A stretch of 5,893 nucleotides of DNA from Gemmatimonadaceae bacterium. Its GTDB lineage: Bacteria; Gemmatimonadota; Gemmatimonadetes; Gemmatimonadales; Gemmatimonadaceae. A program made the position numbers and the translations under genes. Of the stretch, positions 1-5,893 are shown in pieces (position 1 is the stretch's first letter; the number at the start of each line of letters is the position of its first letter). The stretch covers positions 1 through 5,893 of the forward strand of contig JALOPO010000189.1 of the NCBI GenBank assembly GCA_025453855.1, given 5' to 3'. Below the pieces are notes generated by a model. That model had not been told where the DNA came from. It worked only from the letters and a program-made list of their open reading frames with translations, and made no database searches.

Positions 1-82
1 CCGCCGACGCCTGTGCGGCGAGCGATGCACCGGCGATGGCGACGAGCACGAGGAGACGCGACGCGACTGCGGTCCGGATCAT
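1..82 (-). CDS. Start of an exported or periplasmic protein (signal peptide only, truncated by window edge)
   Basis: Only the first 27 codons are visible, and the product cannot be identified. Reading left from the ATG at 82-80, the residues are MIRTAVASRLLVLVAIAG followed by ASLAAQASA. This has a short basic start (R3, R9), a hydrophobic core at about residues 10-18, and a likely signal peptidase I site after SLAA, before Q24. The mature part lies outside the window. No Shine-Dalgarno sequence sits at normal distance from this ATG. A GGAG (102-105) lies 19 nt upstream of it but only 10 nt upstream of an in-frame GTG at 91-89, so a start three codons earlier is possible. The gene follows the U32 gene after about 110 nt on the same strand. 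That it is an exported protein is inferred from the signal peptide alone. Confidence 0.65.
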   Translation of the reverse strand, partial: MIRTAVASRLLVLVAIAGASLAAQASA

Positions 83-89
83 GTCGCGC

Positions 90-118
90 ACGCTAGGCAC
101 GCTCCGGGCGGCAACCAA
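90..118 (-). promoter_or_regulatory. Weak sigma70-like promoter candidate before the exported-protein gene
   Basis: On the minus strand, TTGGTT (118-113) and TAGCGT (95-90) are separated by 17 nt. Each matches the -35 and -10 consensus only partly. Transcription would start about 7 nt further on, almost at the ATG at 82, giving a nearly leaderless message. This would fit the lack of a Shine-Dalgarno sequence just before that ATG. Such partial matches occur by chance, so this is a weak call. Confidence 0.15.
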
Positions 119-120
119 GC

Positions 121-139
121 GTCGTTGCGCGCGAACGAC
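121..139 (-). other. Small inverted repeat between the U32 gene and the next gene
   Basis: The arms GTCGTT and AACGAC can pair as a 6-bp stem around a 7-nt CG-rich loop, about 57 nt downstream of the U32 stop codon. No run of T follows, so it is not a convincing intrinsic terminator. It is listed because it is the only hairpin I see in the roughly 113-nt gap (83-195). That gap otherwise shows only the weak promoter candidate. Confidence 0.2.
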
Positions 140-195
140 TCCACCTGCAGCGCCAGGATGCAACGGGTCGCGATCGGTGCGGGCCACGCGCCCGA

Positions 196-2689
196 TCACA
201 CGGCCCGCGCGAAGTGGCCGCGCGTGAAGAGGCCACCGAGCTGCTCGCGCACCGCGTGCACGTCGGGGCGCGCGCCCTCCCCCAATGCGTCGAGCATCGC
301 GCGGTAGCCGGCCACCACCGTGCCCACCGGCTCGCCCGGCACGTTGAAGAGCAGCCGCACGTGGCGGATGCCGCCGCGCCACAGCTTCGGCAGGTACTCC
401 CCGCCTTCCACGGGCCGCGAATGCAGCAGCCGGTTGCGGCAGGCGCTGTCGGTGGCCACGGGGAAGGTGTAGCCGGCCGGATCGGTGATGCTCACGTTGA
501 CGTGCTTCTGCACGCAGAGGTCGCGGCAGGTGGTGGGGACGCGATCGAAGGCGGCCGACAGGACGCAATGCTCGATCGTCATCCCCTCGGGGCGCCCGTA
601 GAGCACCACCGAGAAGCCGCGGCCGCCCCACGGTGCCGCGACCTGCAGCAGCTCCTCGGTCGTGAGCTCGATGCTCGGCGTGAGCCGCCGTGCGCCGAGG
701 GCGAAGAGCTCGCGTGCGGTGAGCACGTTGAAGACGTTGAGCGCGTAGTCGCCGTGCACGTCGCGCCCCTGCGCCGCGAGCTCGGCCACCAGCCCGAGGT
801 GACCGGTGAGCACCGGCAGGCCGAGTGCGAGCCACTTGTCGGTGGTGCGACGCTCCTCCGGGCGCACGATCGTCGGCGTGCGCAGGCGGAGCGCGATCCC
901 GGCCGCGGCCAGTTCGTCGGCGAGGGCACGCACGCGCGTGACGGGCGGCGTCGGGTGGCGCAGGAACGGGTCGAGCACGATCTCGGTGGCGCCGTGCGCG
1001 GCCGCGTCGCGCGCCATGTCGAGATCGAAGACCTCGGCCGACAGCGACCAGTCGTCCTGTGCCTCGAGGACCGGCGCCGCATCGATGACAAGGGCCGACT
1101 CGATGCGTGCGCGGCGCTCGGCGAGCATCGCGTCGTGCGCCCAGTCGCGCCGCACGAGGAGCTCGTCGACGAGCGCCTGTCGCACCCGATTGAGTTCGCT
1201 CACCGGGAGGAACATGCCGGGCGCGAGCCCGGCGGCATCGAGCGCGCCGAGCACGAACGGCGTCTCGCCAAGGCGCCCGAGCTGGCTCGCGGAGCTGCGG
1301 CACGTCGAGCACGCGCTTGCTGGCCGGCGCGAGGGCGATCTCGCTGCGCGCGACCAGCTCCTCGTCATCGGCGCGCGCCACGACCTTGAGCGGTCCGCCG
1401 GCGCTGCCAAAGACGCGCAGGTCGAGTCGCGTGCGGCGCCCCTGCACGGCCGCCGGGAGCGCCGCATACGAGGCGCGCGCCTGCTCGAGGAGCCGTGCGT
1501 GCGACGAGCGCACGACGGTCCATCCGAGCGGGATGCGCTGGCGCGTCGCGATCGCCTGCCGATGGACCCCGTCGTGCACACCGACCGTGCGCACCGCATC
1601 GACCGCGAAGCCGACGGCGCGCATCGCCCCGCCCTCGGGCGGCTCGAAGGCGATGCCGTCGCGCGGCTCGATCGGGGCCGACATGTCGACCACGACCTCG
1701 CCATCGCCGACGCTCACCACGCGGCCGAGCACGACGCCGTGGTTGTCGGGCTGCGCGCGCGTGATGTAGCCGCGCCCCTCGCGACCGCCGTACATGCCGC
1801 CGGTGTTGCCGCGGCTGTAGATCTGCACCAGCGGCTCGACCTCGGTGGCCGGCGGCGGCGCTGTCTCGCCACGCGCAATACGCTCGAGGAAGCCGCGATA
1901 GCCCTTCGTCACCGTGGCGACGTACTCGGGCTTCTTCTTGCGCCCCTCGATCTTGAGGCAGCCGACACCGGCGGCCGCGATCTCGGCCAGGTGATCGTGC
2001 GCCGCGAGGTCCTTGGCGCTGATCAGGTAGCCGCGGTCGAGCTCGAGCGCCTTGTCGTCGTCGGTGAGGACGTAGTCCTTGCGACAGCTCTGCGCGCACG
2101 AGCCGCGGTTGGCGGAGCGCTCGCTGATCATCCCGCTCATGTAGCACTGGCCGCTGTACGAGATGCAGAGCGCGCCGTGCACGAACGTCTCGAGACCGAG
2201 TGCGGGGACCGCGGCGCGGATCGCCCGGATGTCGTCGAGCGTGTTCTCGCGCGCGAGCACGACACGCTCGAGGCCGAGCTGCTGCATGACGCGCGCGCCC
2301 GCCGCGTCGTGCACCGTCATCTGCGTCGAGCCGTGGATCTCGAAGCCGGGGTAGGCGCCCTGGATGGCGCGCACGAGGCCGATGTCCTGCACGATGGCCG
2401 CGTCGACGCCGCGGGCGATGCACTCGCCGAGGAAGTCGAGCGCGTCGGCCATCTCGGCCGGCTTCACCAGCACGTTGAGGGTGAGGTAGACGCGCACGCC
2501 GCCCGCGTGGGCGGTGCGGCAGGCGACGTCGAGTTCGTCGAGCGAGAGCTGCGCCCCCTCGTCACGCGCATTGAAGCGCTCGGCGCCGAGGTAGACGGCG
2601 TCGGCCCCGTTGGCCACGGCCGCCCGCACGGCATCGAGCGAGCCGGCGGGCGACAGGAGTTCGGGCATCCCGGGGGTGCGTGCGGACAT
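196..2689 (-). CDS. U32 family (peptidase-like) RNA-hydroxylation-type protein with DUF3656-like middle; frameshifted
   Basis: Residues 1-468 read from the ATG at 2689 to 1286. The last 362 residues read in another frame from 1284 to the TGA at 198-196, giving 830 residues if one base is skipped. The N-terminal half opens with the family's MPELLSPAG (from residue 8). It carries the whole U32 signature at 167-185 (E-x-F-x2-G-A-L-C-x4-G-x-C-x-M-S), then NRGSCAQSCR and LKIEGRKKKPEY. Its cysteines are C175, C182, C198 and C202. The C-terminal half resembles a second U32 unit, with YGRPEGMTIEHC, cysteines C708, C721, C725 and C750, and a DPAGYTFPV segment. Relatives RlhA and TrhP in E. coli are needed for 5-hydroxylation of 23S rRNA or tRNA pyrimidines; the 'peptidase' name is historical. 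Which RNA is the target here is unknown. No good Shine-Dalgarno sequence precedes 2689, and M8 (2668) is an alternative start. It follows the hot-dog gene after 38 nt. Confidence 0.88.
1281..1290 (-). other. Frameshift site in the U32 gene (one apparent extra C)
   Basis: The minus strand reads CTC CGC GAG C CAG CTC GGG. Up to GAG (1288-1286) the frame set by the ATG at 2689 gives a good U32 protein ending LDVPQLRE. From CAG (1284-1282) the frame one base over gives QLGRLGETPFVLG and runs to the stop at 196. Dropping the C at 1285 (or its twin at 1284) joins them as LREQLGRLGETPF, which is the form expected in this family. The doubled C is not a long homopolymer and no stop codon lies nearby, so a classical programmed shift is not indicated. 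Confidence 0.85.
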
Positions 2690-2727
2690 GCCGCAATCTA
2701 CCAGTGCCCGGAACCGGCCCCGTGCAG

Positions 2728-3219
2728 TCAGGCGACCGGCCGCACCGCCGGGCGCAGGATGGTCGTGAAGCGGGCCGACGCCGCCAGACGGCCGTCGACC
2801 GTGGCGCGCCCGGCGAGGCGCGCGATGCCGCGGCGGAACGAGGCGAGTCGCACCTCGAGACGGAGCGTGTCGCCGGCGACCGGCGGATGGCGCAGGCGCA
2901 CGCGTTCCATCCCCACGAAGTAGCCCACCGCGCCCGGCTGCGTGGCGACCAGATCGCGCATCAGCGCCGCACTGGTCTGCGCGAGCGCCTCGATCACCAC
3001 CAGCCCCGACACCCCGCGCGCCACGCCGAGCTGCACGCCCCCCGCGCCCTGCGCGGGTGCGCCACTCGCCCACTCGGCACCGGTCACCTGCTTGTGCCCG
3101 ACCACGAGCTCGCCGGGCACCTCGATCGTGATCGCATCGACGAGGAGGAACGGATAGCGATGCGCGATCAGCGCCTGGATGGCGCCGGCATCGATCACCT
3201 CGCCGGCGCGACCGGTCAT
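2728..3219 (-). CDS. FabZ-like hot-dog protein with degenerate dehydratase active site
   Basis: The 163-residue protein follows the FabZ pattern of beta-hydroxyacyl-ACP dehydratases. HRYPFLLVD is at residues 20-28, VIEALAQ at 75-81, YFVGMERVRLRHPPVAGDTLRLEV at 100-123 (a near-exact counterpart of the FabZ core), then RRGIARLAG and VDGRLAASARF. FabZ enzymes use a His in GHFP and a Glu 14 residues later. The Glu is present (E77), but the position of the His holds Q63, the GHFPxxPxxPG loop reads GVQLGVARGVSG, and about nine extra residues precede it. The fold is therefore well supported, whereas dehydration activity is doubtful. A binding or partner-subunit role, or altered chemistry, is possible. 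The ATG overlaps the serine hydrolase stop as ATGA (3219-3216), and no strong Shine-Dalgarno sequence precedes it, so translation is probably coupled. Confidence 0.87.
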   Translation of the reverse strand: MTGRAGEVIDAGAIQALIAHRYPFLLVDAITIEVPGELVVGHKQVTGAEWASGAPAQGAGGVQLGVARGVSGLVVIEALAQTSAALMRDLVATQPGAVGYFVGMERVRLRHPPVAGDTLRLEVRLASFRRGIARLAGRATVDGRLAASARFTTILRPAVRPVA

Positions 3220-4670
3220 GGCTCGCGCACGAAGCGGGGGCGTCCCCCGCCCTGCTCGAGCACGAGGCCGGTCACGCGACCGGTGCTGTCGCGCTCGAAC
3301 TCGATCGCGGCTTCCACGACCTTGAGGAACCAGCGGTCGCGCGACTCCGCGAAGAGCTCGAACTGCGGCTGGTCGGTGGCCTGCGCGAGGAGCCGCGGGC
3401 CCTGCCGCGTGATGGTGATCGCGAACTGCGGCGAGATGCGATAGCGCCCCACGAGCGAGTCCATCACCAGCGTGTCGATCGCGACCTCGGTGCGCACCAC
3501 GCGCGCCGACGGCGGGCGGAGCGCGAGCGTGGAGTCGACGAGGTGGAGTCCGATGTCGTCGACGCCGGTGTCACCGTTGGTGAGCACCACCGCCGCGCGC
3601 CCCGTGCGCCGGTTGCATCCCAGCCAGCTGCGGAAGCCGCCGGTGCCCCCGTTGTGCCAGACGATCGCGGAGCTGTCGGGGCGCGGGAAGACGATCCAGT
3701 GAAGGCCGATGCGCATCGCACCCTGGAAGTCGCGTCGCGGACGCTGTGCTGCGGCGATCGACGCCGCGAGCTGCGCCGGTGCCTTGCCGAGGCAGGCTTC
3801 GGCGAGGCGCTGCATCTCGGGAAGCGAGGCGATGATCGCGCCCGCGCCGGCGAGGTACGGGATGCGCCAGTGTGCCGTGGTGTCGCCGCTCGCGAGATGG
3901 CCGGTCGCGAACCGTCGCTGCTGCTCCGGCGTGAGCGTGATGGTGAAGTCGGCGCCCATGCCCAGTGGCTGCGCGAGGCGCGTGCGCACGAGCGACTCGT
4001 AGTCGCGCGCCCGGGCGCGAGTCACGAGCGCGCGGCCGAGCAATCCTGCGCCGATGTTCGAGTACTCGGCCTGCGTCCCGCGCGGAAAGCGCAATGGGGC
4101 GCTGGCCAGGACGTTGGCCACCACGGCGCTGTCGATCATCGCGTACGGATCGCCGGAATCGGGCGGGCGGTAGCCGGGCGGGAAGGAGACGATCCCCGAG
4201 CGGTGCGTGGCGAGGTCGAGGAACGAGATCGAGTCGCCGCCGGCGGGGATCGGCAGCCCGGGGAGCCAGCGCCAGACCGGCTGGTCGGGGAGCAGCTCCC
4301 CGCGACGGATCGCGTCGGCGAGGAGCGTGCCGGTGATGGCCTTGGTGATCGAACCGATCTCGAAGAGGGTGCGCGGCCCCATCGGCGCACCGTCGGGCGA
4401 TGCGGCGCGGCCGACGTACGCGGTCTCGACGCCCGCCGGCGTGATGCGGAGCGCGGCGATGCCGGGGTTGCGGCCGATCGCCACGCGTGCGGCGAGGAGC
4501 CGGGCCAGCGCGGAGTCCGACGTCGTGGTGCGCTGTGCGTCGAGCGACGCGACGTGCAGCGCGAGCAGCGTCGCGGCGGCCACGACGCATCGCGTCGTGC
4601 GGCGACGACGCGATGCCGCAGGGACACGCGTCACGTCGGCGGCGGCGCCGATGCTCGTGAGGCGGCTCAT
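3216..4670 (-). CDS. Exported serine hydrolase, beta-lactamase class C family, with DUF3471-like C-terminal domain
   Basis: The 484-residue protein has a basic stretch SRRRRTTR (20-27), a hydrophobic core at about 29-41 and a likely signal peptidase cut after SLDA before Q46, so it is exported. The catalytic domain has the three class C elements: S107-I-T-K110 (nucleophile and general base), Y203-S-N205, and H339-N-G341 in place of KTG. The last 80 or so residues, from about LVGRY (407) to the end, with GPRLLAQATDQPQFELF and DRWFLKVV, look like the DUF3471-type beta domain common behind this family. Such proteins are mostly esterases, D-amino-acid or penicillin-recognising peptidases rather than true beta-lactamases; the substrate cannot be read from sequence. 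The start is fixed by GAGGA at 4681-4677, 6 nt before the ATG, and by an ATGA overlap with the small membrane gene. The frame is open further upstream, but that part overlaps the hydratase. Confidence 0.93.
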   Translation of the reverse strand: MSRLTSIGAAADVTRVPAASRRRRTTRCVVAAATLLALHVASLDAQRTTTSDSALARLLAARVAIGRNPGIAALRITPAGVETAYVGRAASPDGAPMGPRTLFEIGSITKAITGTLLADAIRRGELLPDQPVWRWLPGLPIPAGGDSISFLDLATHRSGIVSFPPGYRPPDSGDPYAMIDSAVVANVLASAPLRFPRGTQAEYSNIGAGLLGRALVTRARARDYESLVRTRLAQPLGMGADFTITLTPEQQRRFATGHLASGDTTAHWRIPYLAGAGAIIASLPEMQRLAEACLGKAPAQLAASIAAAQRPRRDFQGAMRIGLHWIVFPRPDSSAIVWHNGGTGGFRSWLGCNRRTGRAAVVLTNGDTGVDDIGLHLVDSTLALRPPSARVVRTEVAIDTLVMDSLVGRYRISPQFAITITRQGPRLLAQATDQPQFELFAESRDRWFLKVVEAAIEFERDSTGRVTGLVLEQGGGRPRFVREP

Positions 4671-4846
4671 GTCGCGTCCTCGTTGCGCCGAGCCGCCGCG
4701 CGACGCACGAAGCGGAGCACCAGTGCCACCGCCAGCGTGCCGATCGCCGCCAGCCGCACGCGCTCGTCGTCGGCGTAGATGCTCCAGCCGAAGAGCGCCA
4801 CGCCGATGAAGGCGAGCGCCGCCTGCGCACGCAGCAGCGGCGTCAC
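4667..4846 (-). CDS. Small two-helix membrane protein (59 residues), unrecognised
   Basis: A GTG start at 4846-4844 opens a 59-codon frame ending at the TGA at 4669-4667. The protein begins MTPLLRAQAA, has a first hydrophobic segment (about residues 9-25, ALAFIGVALFGWSIYA), an acidic turn DDER (26-29), a second hydrophobic segment (about 32-47, LAAIGTLAVALVLRFV) and a basic tail RRAAARRNEDAT. By the positive-inside rule both ends would lie in the cytoplasm, forming a helical hairpin. Evidence that it is translated: AAGGA (4857-4853) sits 6 nt before the GTG, the start overlaps the hydratase stop as GTGA, and the stop overlaps the hydrolase start as ATGA. It fills the gap between those genes exactly. 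I do not recognise a family. It may assist the exported hydrolase or be a membrane anchor; both are guesses. Confidence 0.75.
   Translation of the reverse strand: MTPLLRAQAALAFIGVALFGWSIYADDERVRLAAIGTLAVALVLRFVRRAAARRNEDAT
4677..4681 (-). promoter_or_regulatory. Ribosome binding site of the serine hydrolase gene
   Basis: GAGGA ends 6 nt before the ATG at 4670 and lies inside the last codons of the small membrane-protein gene. It decides the hydrolase start among several possible in-frame starts further upstream. Confidence 0.7.
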
Positions 4847-5664
4847 GCGCGATCCTTGCGCACGAAGCGGCGCACGCCCTCGCGGAAGGCCTCGGTGGCG
4901 CGCGCCTCGACATTGGTCGTGATCCCGGCGGCGATCCCGGCCGCGAAGTCCATGTCGTCGATGCGATAGAGGAGCCGCTTGGTGAGCTCGAGCGAGACCG
5001 GCGGCGAGGCGACCAGCCGCTCGAGCGTCGCCCCCACCTCCTCGGCGAAGCTGGCCGTCGGGATGCAGCGGCTGGCGAGCCCGATCCGCTCCGCCTCGGC
5101 CGCGTCGACGACGCGCGCGGTGAGCACCAGCTCTGCCGCGCGCTTCTCGCCCACGGCGCGGCGCAGCATCGACATGACCATCGCCGGCACGAAGCCGATG
5201 CGGACCTCCGGATAGCCGAAGGTCGCCCCCTCCTCGGCGAGGACGATGTCGCAGGCGGTGGCGAGCCCCGCCCCGCCGGCCAGCGCCCGACCACGCACGA
5301 TCGCCACCGTCGGCTTGTTCAGCCCGCGCAGCTGCGCGAAGACGCGGCCGAGCGCGCGCGCGTCGTCGATGTGCACCTCGGGGCCCGCGTCGAGCATCGC
5401 CTCGAGCGCGGCGAGGTCGGCGCCGGCGCAGAAGTCGGCGCCCTCGCCCTCGAGCACGATCACACGCACCTCGTGATCGGCGGCGAGTGCGCGGATCGCG
5501 GCGTGGAGCTCGTCGGCGGTGGCGCGATCGAGCGCGTTGCGGCGCTCGGGGCGCGCGAGCGTGATCACGCCCAGCCCCGACGACCGCGCCACGCGGATGC
5601 GCGTGTACGCGGCGTGGTCGGCGACGGCGACGGTCTCGGCGGAACGGGTGGCGACGGCGGTCAT
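4843..5664 (-). CDS. Enoyl-CoA hydratase/isomerase family protein, LiuC-like (3-methylglutaconyl-CoA hydratase candidate)
   Basis: The 273-residue protein has the usual length and layout of a crotonase. The oxyanion-hole motif CAGADL (A80-G81-A82-D83) and ALAGGAGLATACD (127-139, G130 the second oxyanion-hole glycine) are followed by FGYPEVRIGFVPAMV (149-163). In classical enoyl-CoA hydratase two glutamates do the chemistry. The second is present (E153) but the first is G133. The same GG.LGL..CCD and EVRIG..PA pattern is typical, from memory, of LiuC-type methylglutaconyl-CoA hydratases of leucine/isovalerate breakdown. The AtuA-like gene upstream supports a role in branched acyl-CoA or acyclic terpene catabolism, perhaps hydrating a 3-methylglutaconyl-type CoA ester in the cytosol. 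A different crotonase reaction cannot be excluded. The start has GGAGGGA 6 nt upstream and lies 18 nt after the preceding gene; the stop overlaps the small membrane gene. Confidence 0.92.
   Translation of the reverse strand: MTAVATRSAETVAVADHAAYTRIRVARSSGLGVITLARPERRNALDRATADELHAAIRALAADHEVRVIVLEGEGADFCAGADLAALEAMLDAGPEVHIDDARALGRVFAQLRGLNKPTVAIVRGRALAGGAGLATACDIVLAEEGATFGYPEVRIGFVPAMVMSMLRRAVGEKRAAELVLTARVVDAAEAERIGLASRCIPTASFAEEVGATLERLVASPPVSLELTKRLLYRIDDMDFAAGIAAGITTNVEARATEAFREGVRRFVRKDRA
4853..4857 (-). promoter_or_regulatory. Ribosome binding site of the small membrane-protein gene
   Basis: AAGGA ends 6 nt before the GTG at 4846, within the last codons of the hydratase gene. It is the main evidence, with the two overlaps, that the 59-codon frame is a real gene. 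Confidence 0.65.
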
Positions 5665-5670
5665 GACGGG

Positions 5671-5677
5671 TCCCTCC
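5671..5677 (-). promoter_or_regulatory. Ribosome binding site of the hydratase gene
   Basis: GGAGGGA ends 6 nt before the ATG at 5664, in the 18-nt gap after the AtuA-like gene. It is the strongest Shine-Dalgarno sequence in the window and fixes the hydratase start. No promoter is visible in this short gap, so the hydratase is most likely transcribed with the upstream gene. Confidence 0.75.
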
Positions 5678-5682
5678 GAACG

Positions 5683-5893
5683 TCAGGAAGCAGCGGGGAG
5701 CGCGAGGCGCAGCGCCTCGTCGTCCGGCACGTCGAGCACGAGGCGCAGGAGCGCGGTGGAGAAGACCTTCCCCTGCGCGTCGGTCTTGAGCGAGAGCGTC
5801 CCGCCGCCATCGAGCGCGCCGTGGAGGAGGAAGTTGAGCGCGTGCAGGTTGGGGAGCTCGTAGCGCTGCACCGGGCCCGTGATCAGCCCGGCG
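5683..5893 (-). CDS. AtuA-like ferredoxin-fold domain protein, C-terminal end (truncated by window edge)
   Basis: The frame is open to the right edge and ends at the TGA at 5685-5683. The visible 69 residues include GPVQRYELPNLHALNFLLHG, ALDGGGTLSLKTDAQGK and ALLRLVLDVP. This matches the conserved end of the AtuA-like ferredoxin-fold domain (RYELPNL-ALNF-L--AL-GG----SL--D--GK), which occurs either as the C-terminal part of AtuA (acyclic terpene utilisation) or as a free protein of about 100 residues. Which of these applies cannot be told, because the beginning is outside the window. AtuA-family genes commonly accompany acyl-CoA carboxylase, dehydrogenase and hydratase genes, and the hydratase 18 nt downstream fits. 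A GTG at 5871 is in frame but lies in the middle of the conserved domain, so it is not the start. Confidence 0.85.
   Translation of the reverse strand, partial: AGLITGPVQRYELPNLHALNFLLHGALDGGGTLSLKTDAQGKVFSTALLRLVLDVPDDEALRLALPAAS

Noticed and set aside
1281..1290. Programmed ribosomal frameshift in the U32 gene
   Set aside because: No slippery heptamer, in-frame stop at the shift site or obvious stimulating structure is visible, and U32 proteins are not known to need one. An error or mutation is the simpler reading.
1365..2423. Minus-strand 352-codon frame inside the U32 N-terminal half
   Set aside because: It is out of frame with the U32 signature and its translation is low-complexity Arg/Ala-rich; it is a shadow of the real gene.
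2690..2727. CCGG inverted repeat between the hot-dog and U32 genes as a terminator
   Set aside because: The stem is only four base pairs with a two-base loop and no T run, so it cannot be supported as a terminator; the U32 gene may be co-transcribed.
806..2923. Very long plus-strand open frame (705 codons) opposite the U32 gene
   Set aside because: It is antisense to a gene with clear family motifs, its translation is rich in Arg, Ala and His with no recognisable motif, and stop-free antisense frames are expected at this GC content. The same holds for plus-strand frames at 214-1389 and 3543-4778.
3025..3090. Compensating frameshifts that might restore the GHFP loop in the FabZ-like gene
   Set aside because: Neither other minus-strand frame in this stretch gives a GHFPxxPxxPG-like sequence, so the loop appears truly divergent.
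4671..5294. Possible N-terminal extension of the serine hydrolase upstream of 4670
   Set aside because: The frame is open, but this part overlaps the hydratase in another frame, has no motif, and would bury the signal peptide. The Shine-Dalgarno sequence and ATGA overlap mark 4670 as the start.

Overview
The window is very GC-rich bacterial DNA in which every supportable gene lies on the minus strand, so transcription runs from right to left. No taxonomic marker gene is present. The codon style, exported proteins whose signal peptides end in an Ala/Gln boundary, and the gene content (AtuA-like domain, LiuC-like hydratase, exported serine hydrolase, DUF3656-type U32 protein) would suit Gemmatimonadota or a similar GC-rich soil phylum. 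That assignment is inference.

From right to left the layout is as follows. The C-terminal end of an AtuA-like ferredoxin-fold protein enters from the right edge (5683-5893). After 18 nt comes an enoyl-CoA hydratase/isomerase-family protein of the LiuC-like subgroup (4843-5664). A 59-residue, two-helix membrane protein (4667-4846) follows, then an exported class C beta-lactamase-fold serine hydrolase (3216-4670), and then a FabZ-like hot-dog protein that lacks the catalytic histidine (2728-3219). From the hydratase to the hot-dog protein each stop codon overlaps the next start by four bases (GTGA, ATGA, ATGA), which is the layout of a translationally coupled operon. The small membrane protein lies exactly between two such overlaps and has its own Shine-Dalgarno sequence.

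After a 38-nt gap comes a large U32-family gene (196-2689), related to the RlhA/TrhP RNA-hydroxylation proteins. It is read in two frames: residues 1-468 are in one frame, and the remaining 362 residues continue in another after one apparent extra base at about position 1285. Removing that base gives an uninterrupted 830-residue protein with two cysteine-bearing U32-like halves. At the left edge, a further minus-strand gene begins with a clear signal peptide (start at 82) and runs out of the window.

The AtuA-like and hydratase genes point to leucine/isovalerate- or acyclic-terpene-type acyl-CoA catabolism. The exported serine hydrolase and degenerate hot-dog protein have no obvious role in that pathway but are physically locked into the same transcript. 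The best leads are the unlisted small membrane protein, the frameshift in the U32 gene and the degenerate dehydratase active site. I saw no CRISPR array, tRNA, rRNA, insertion sequence or convincing terminator.
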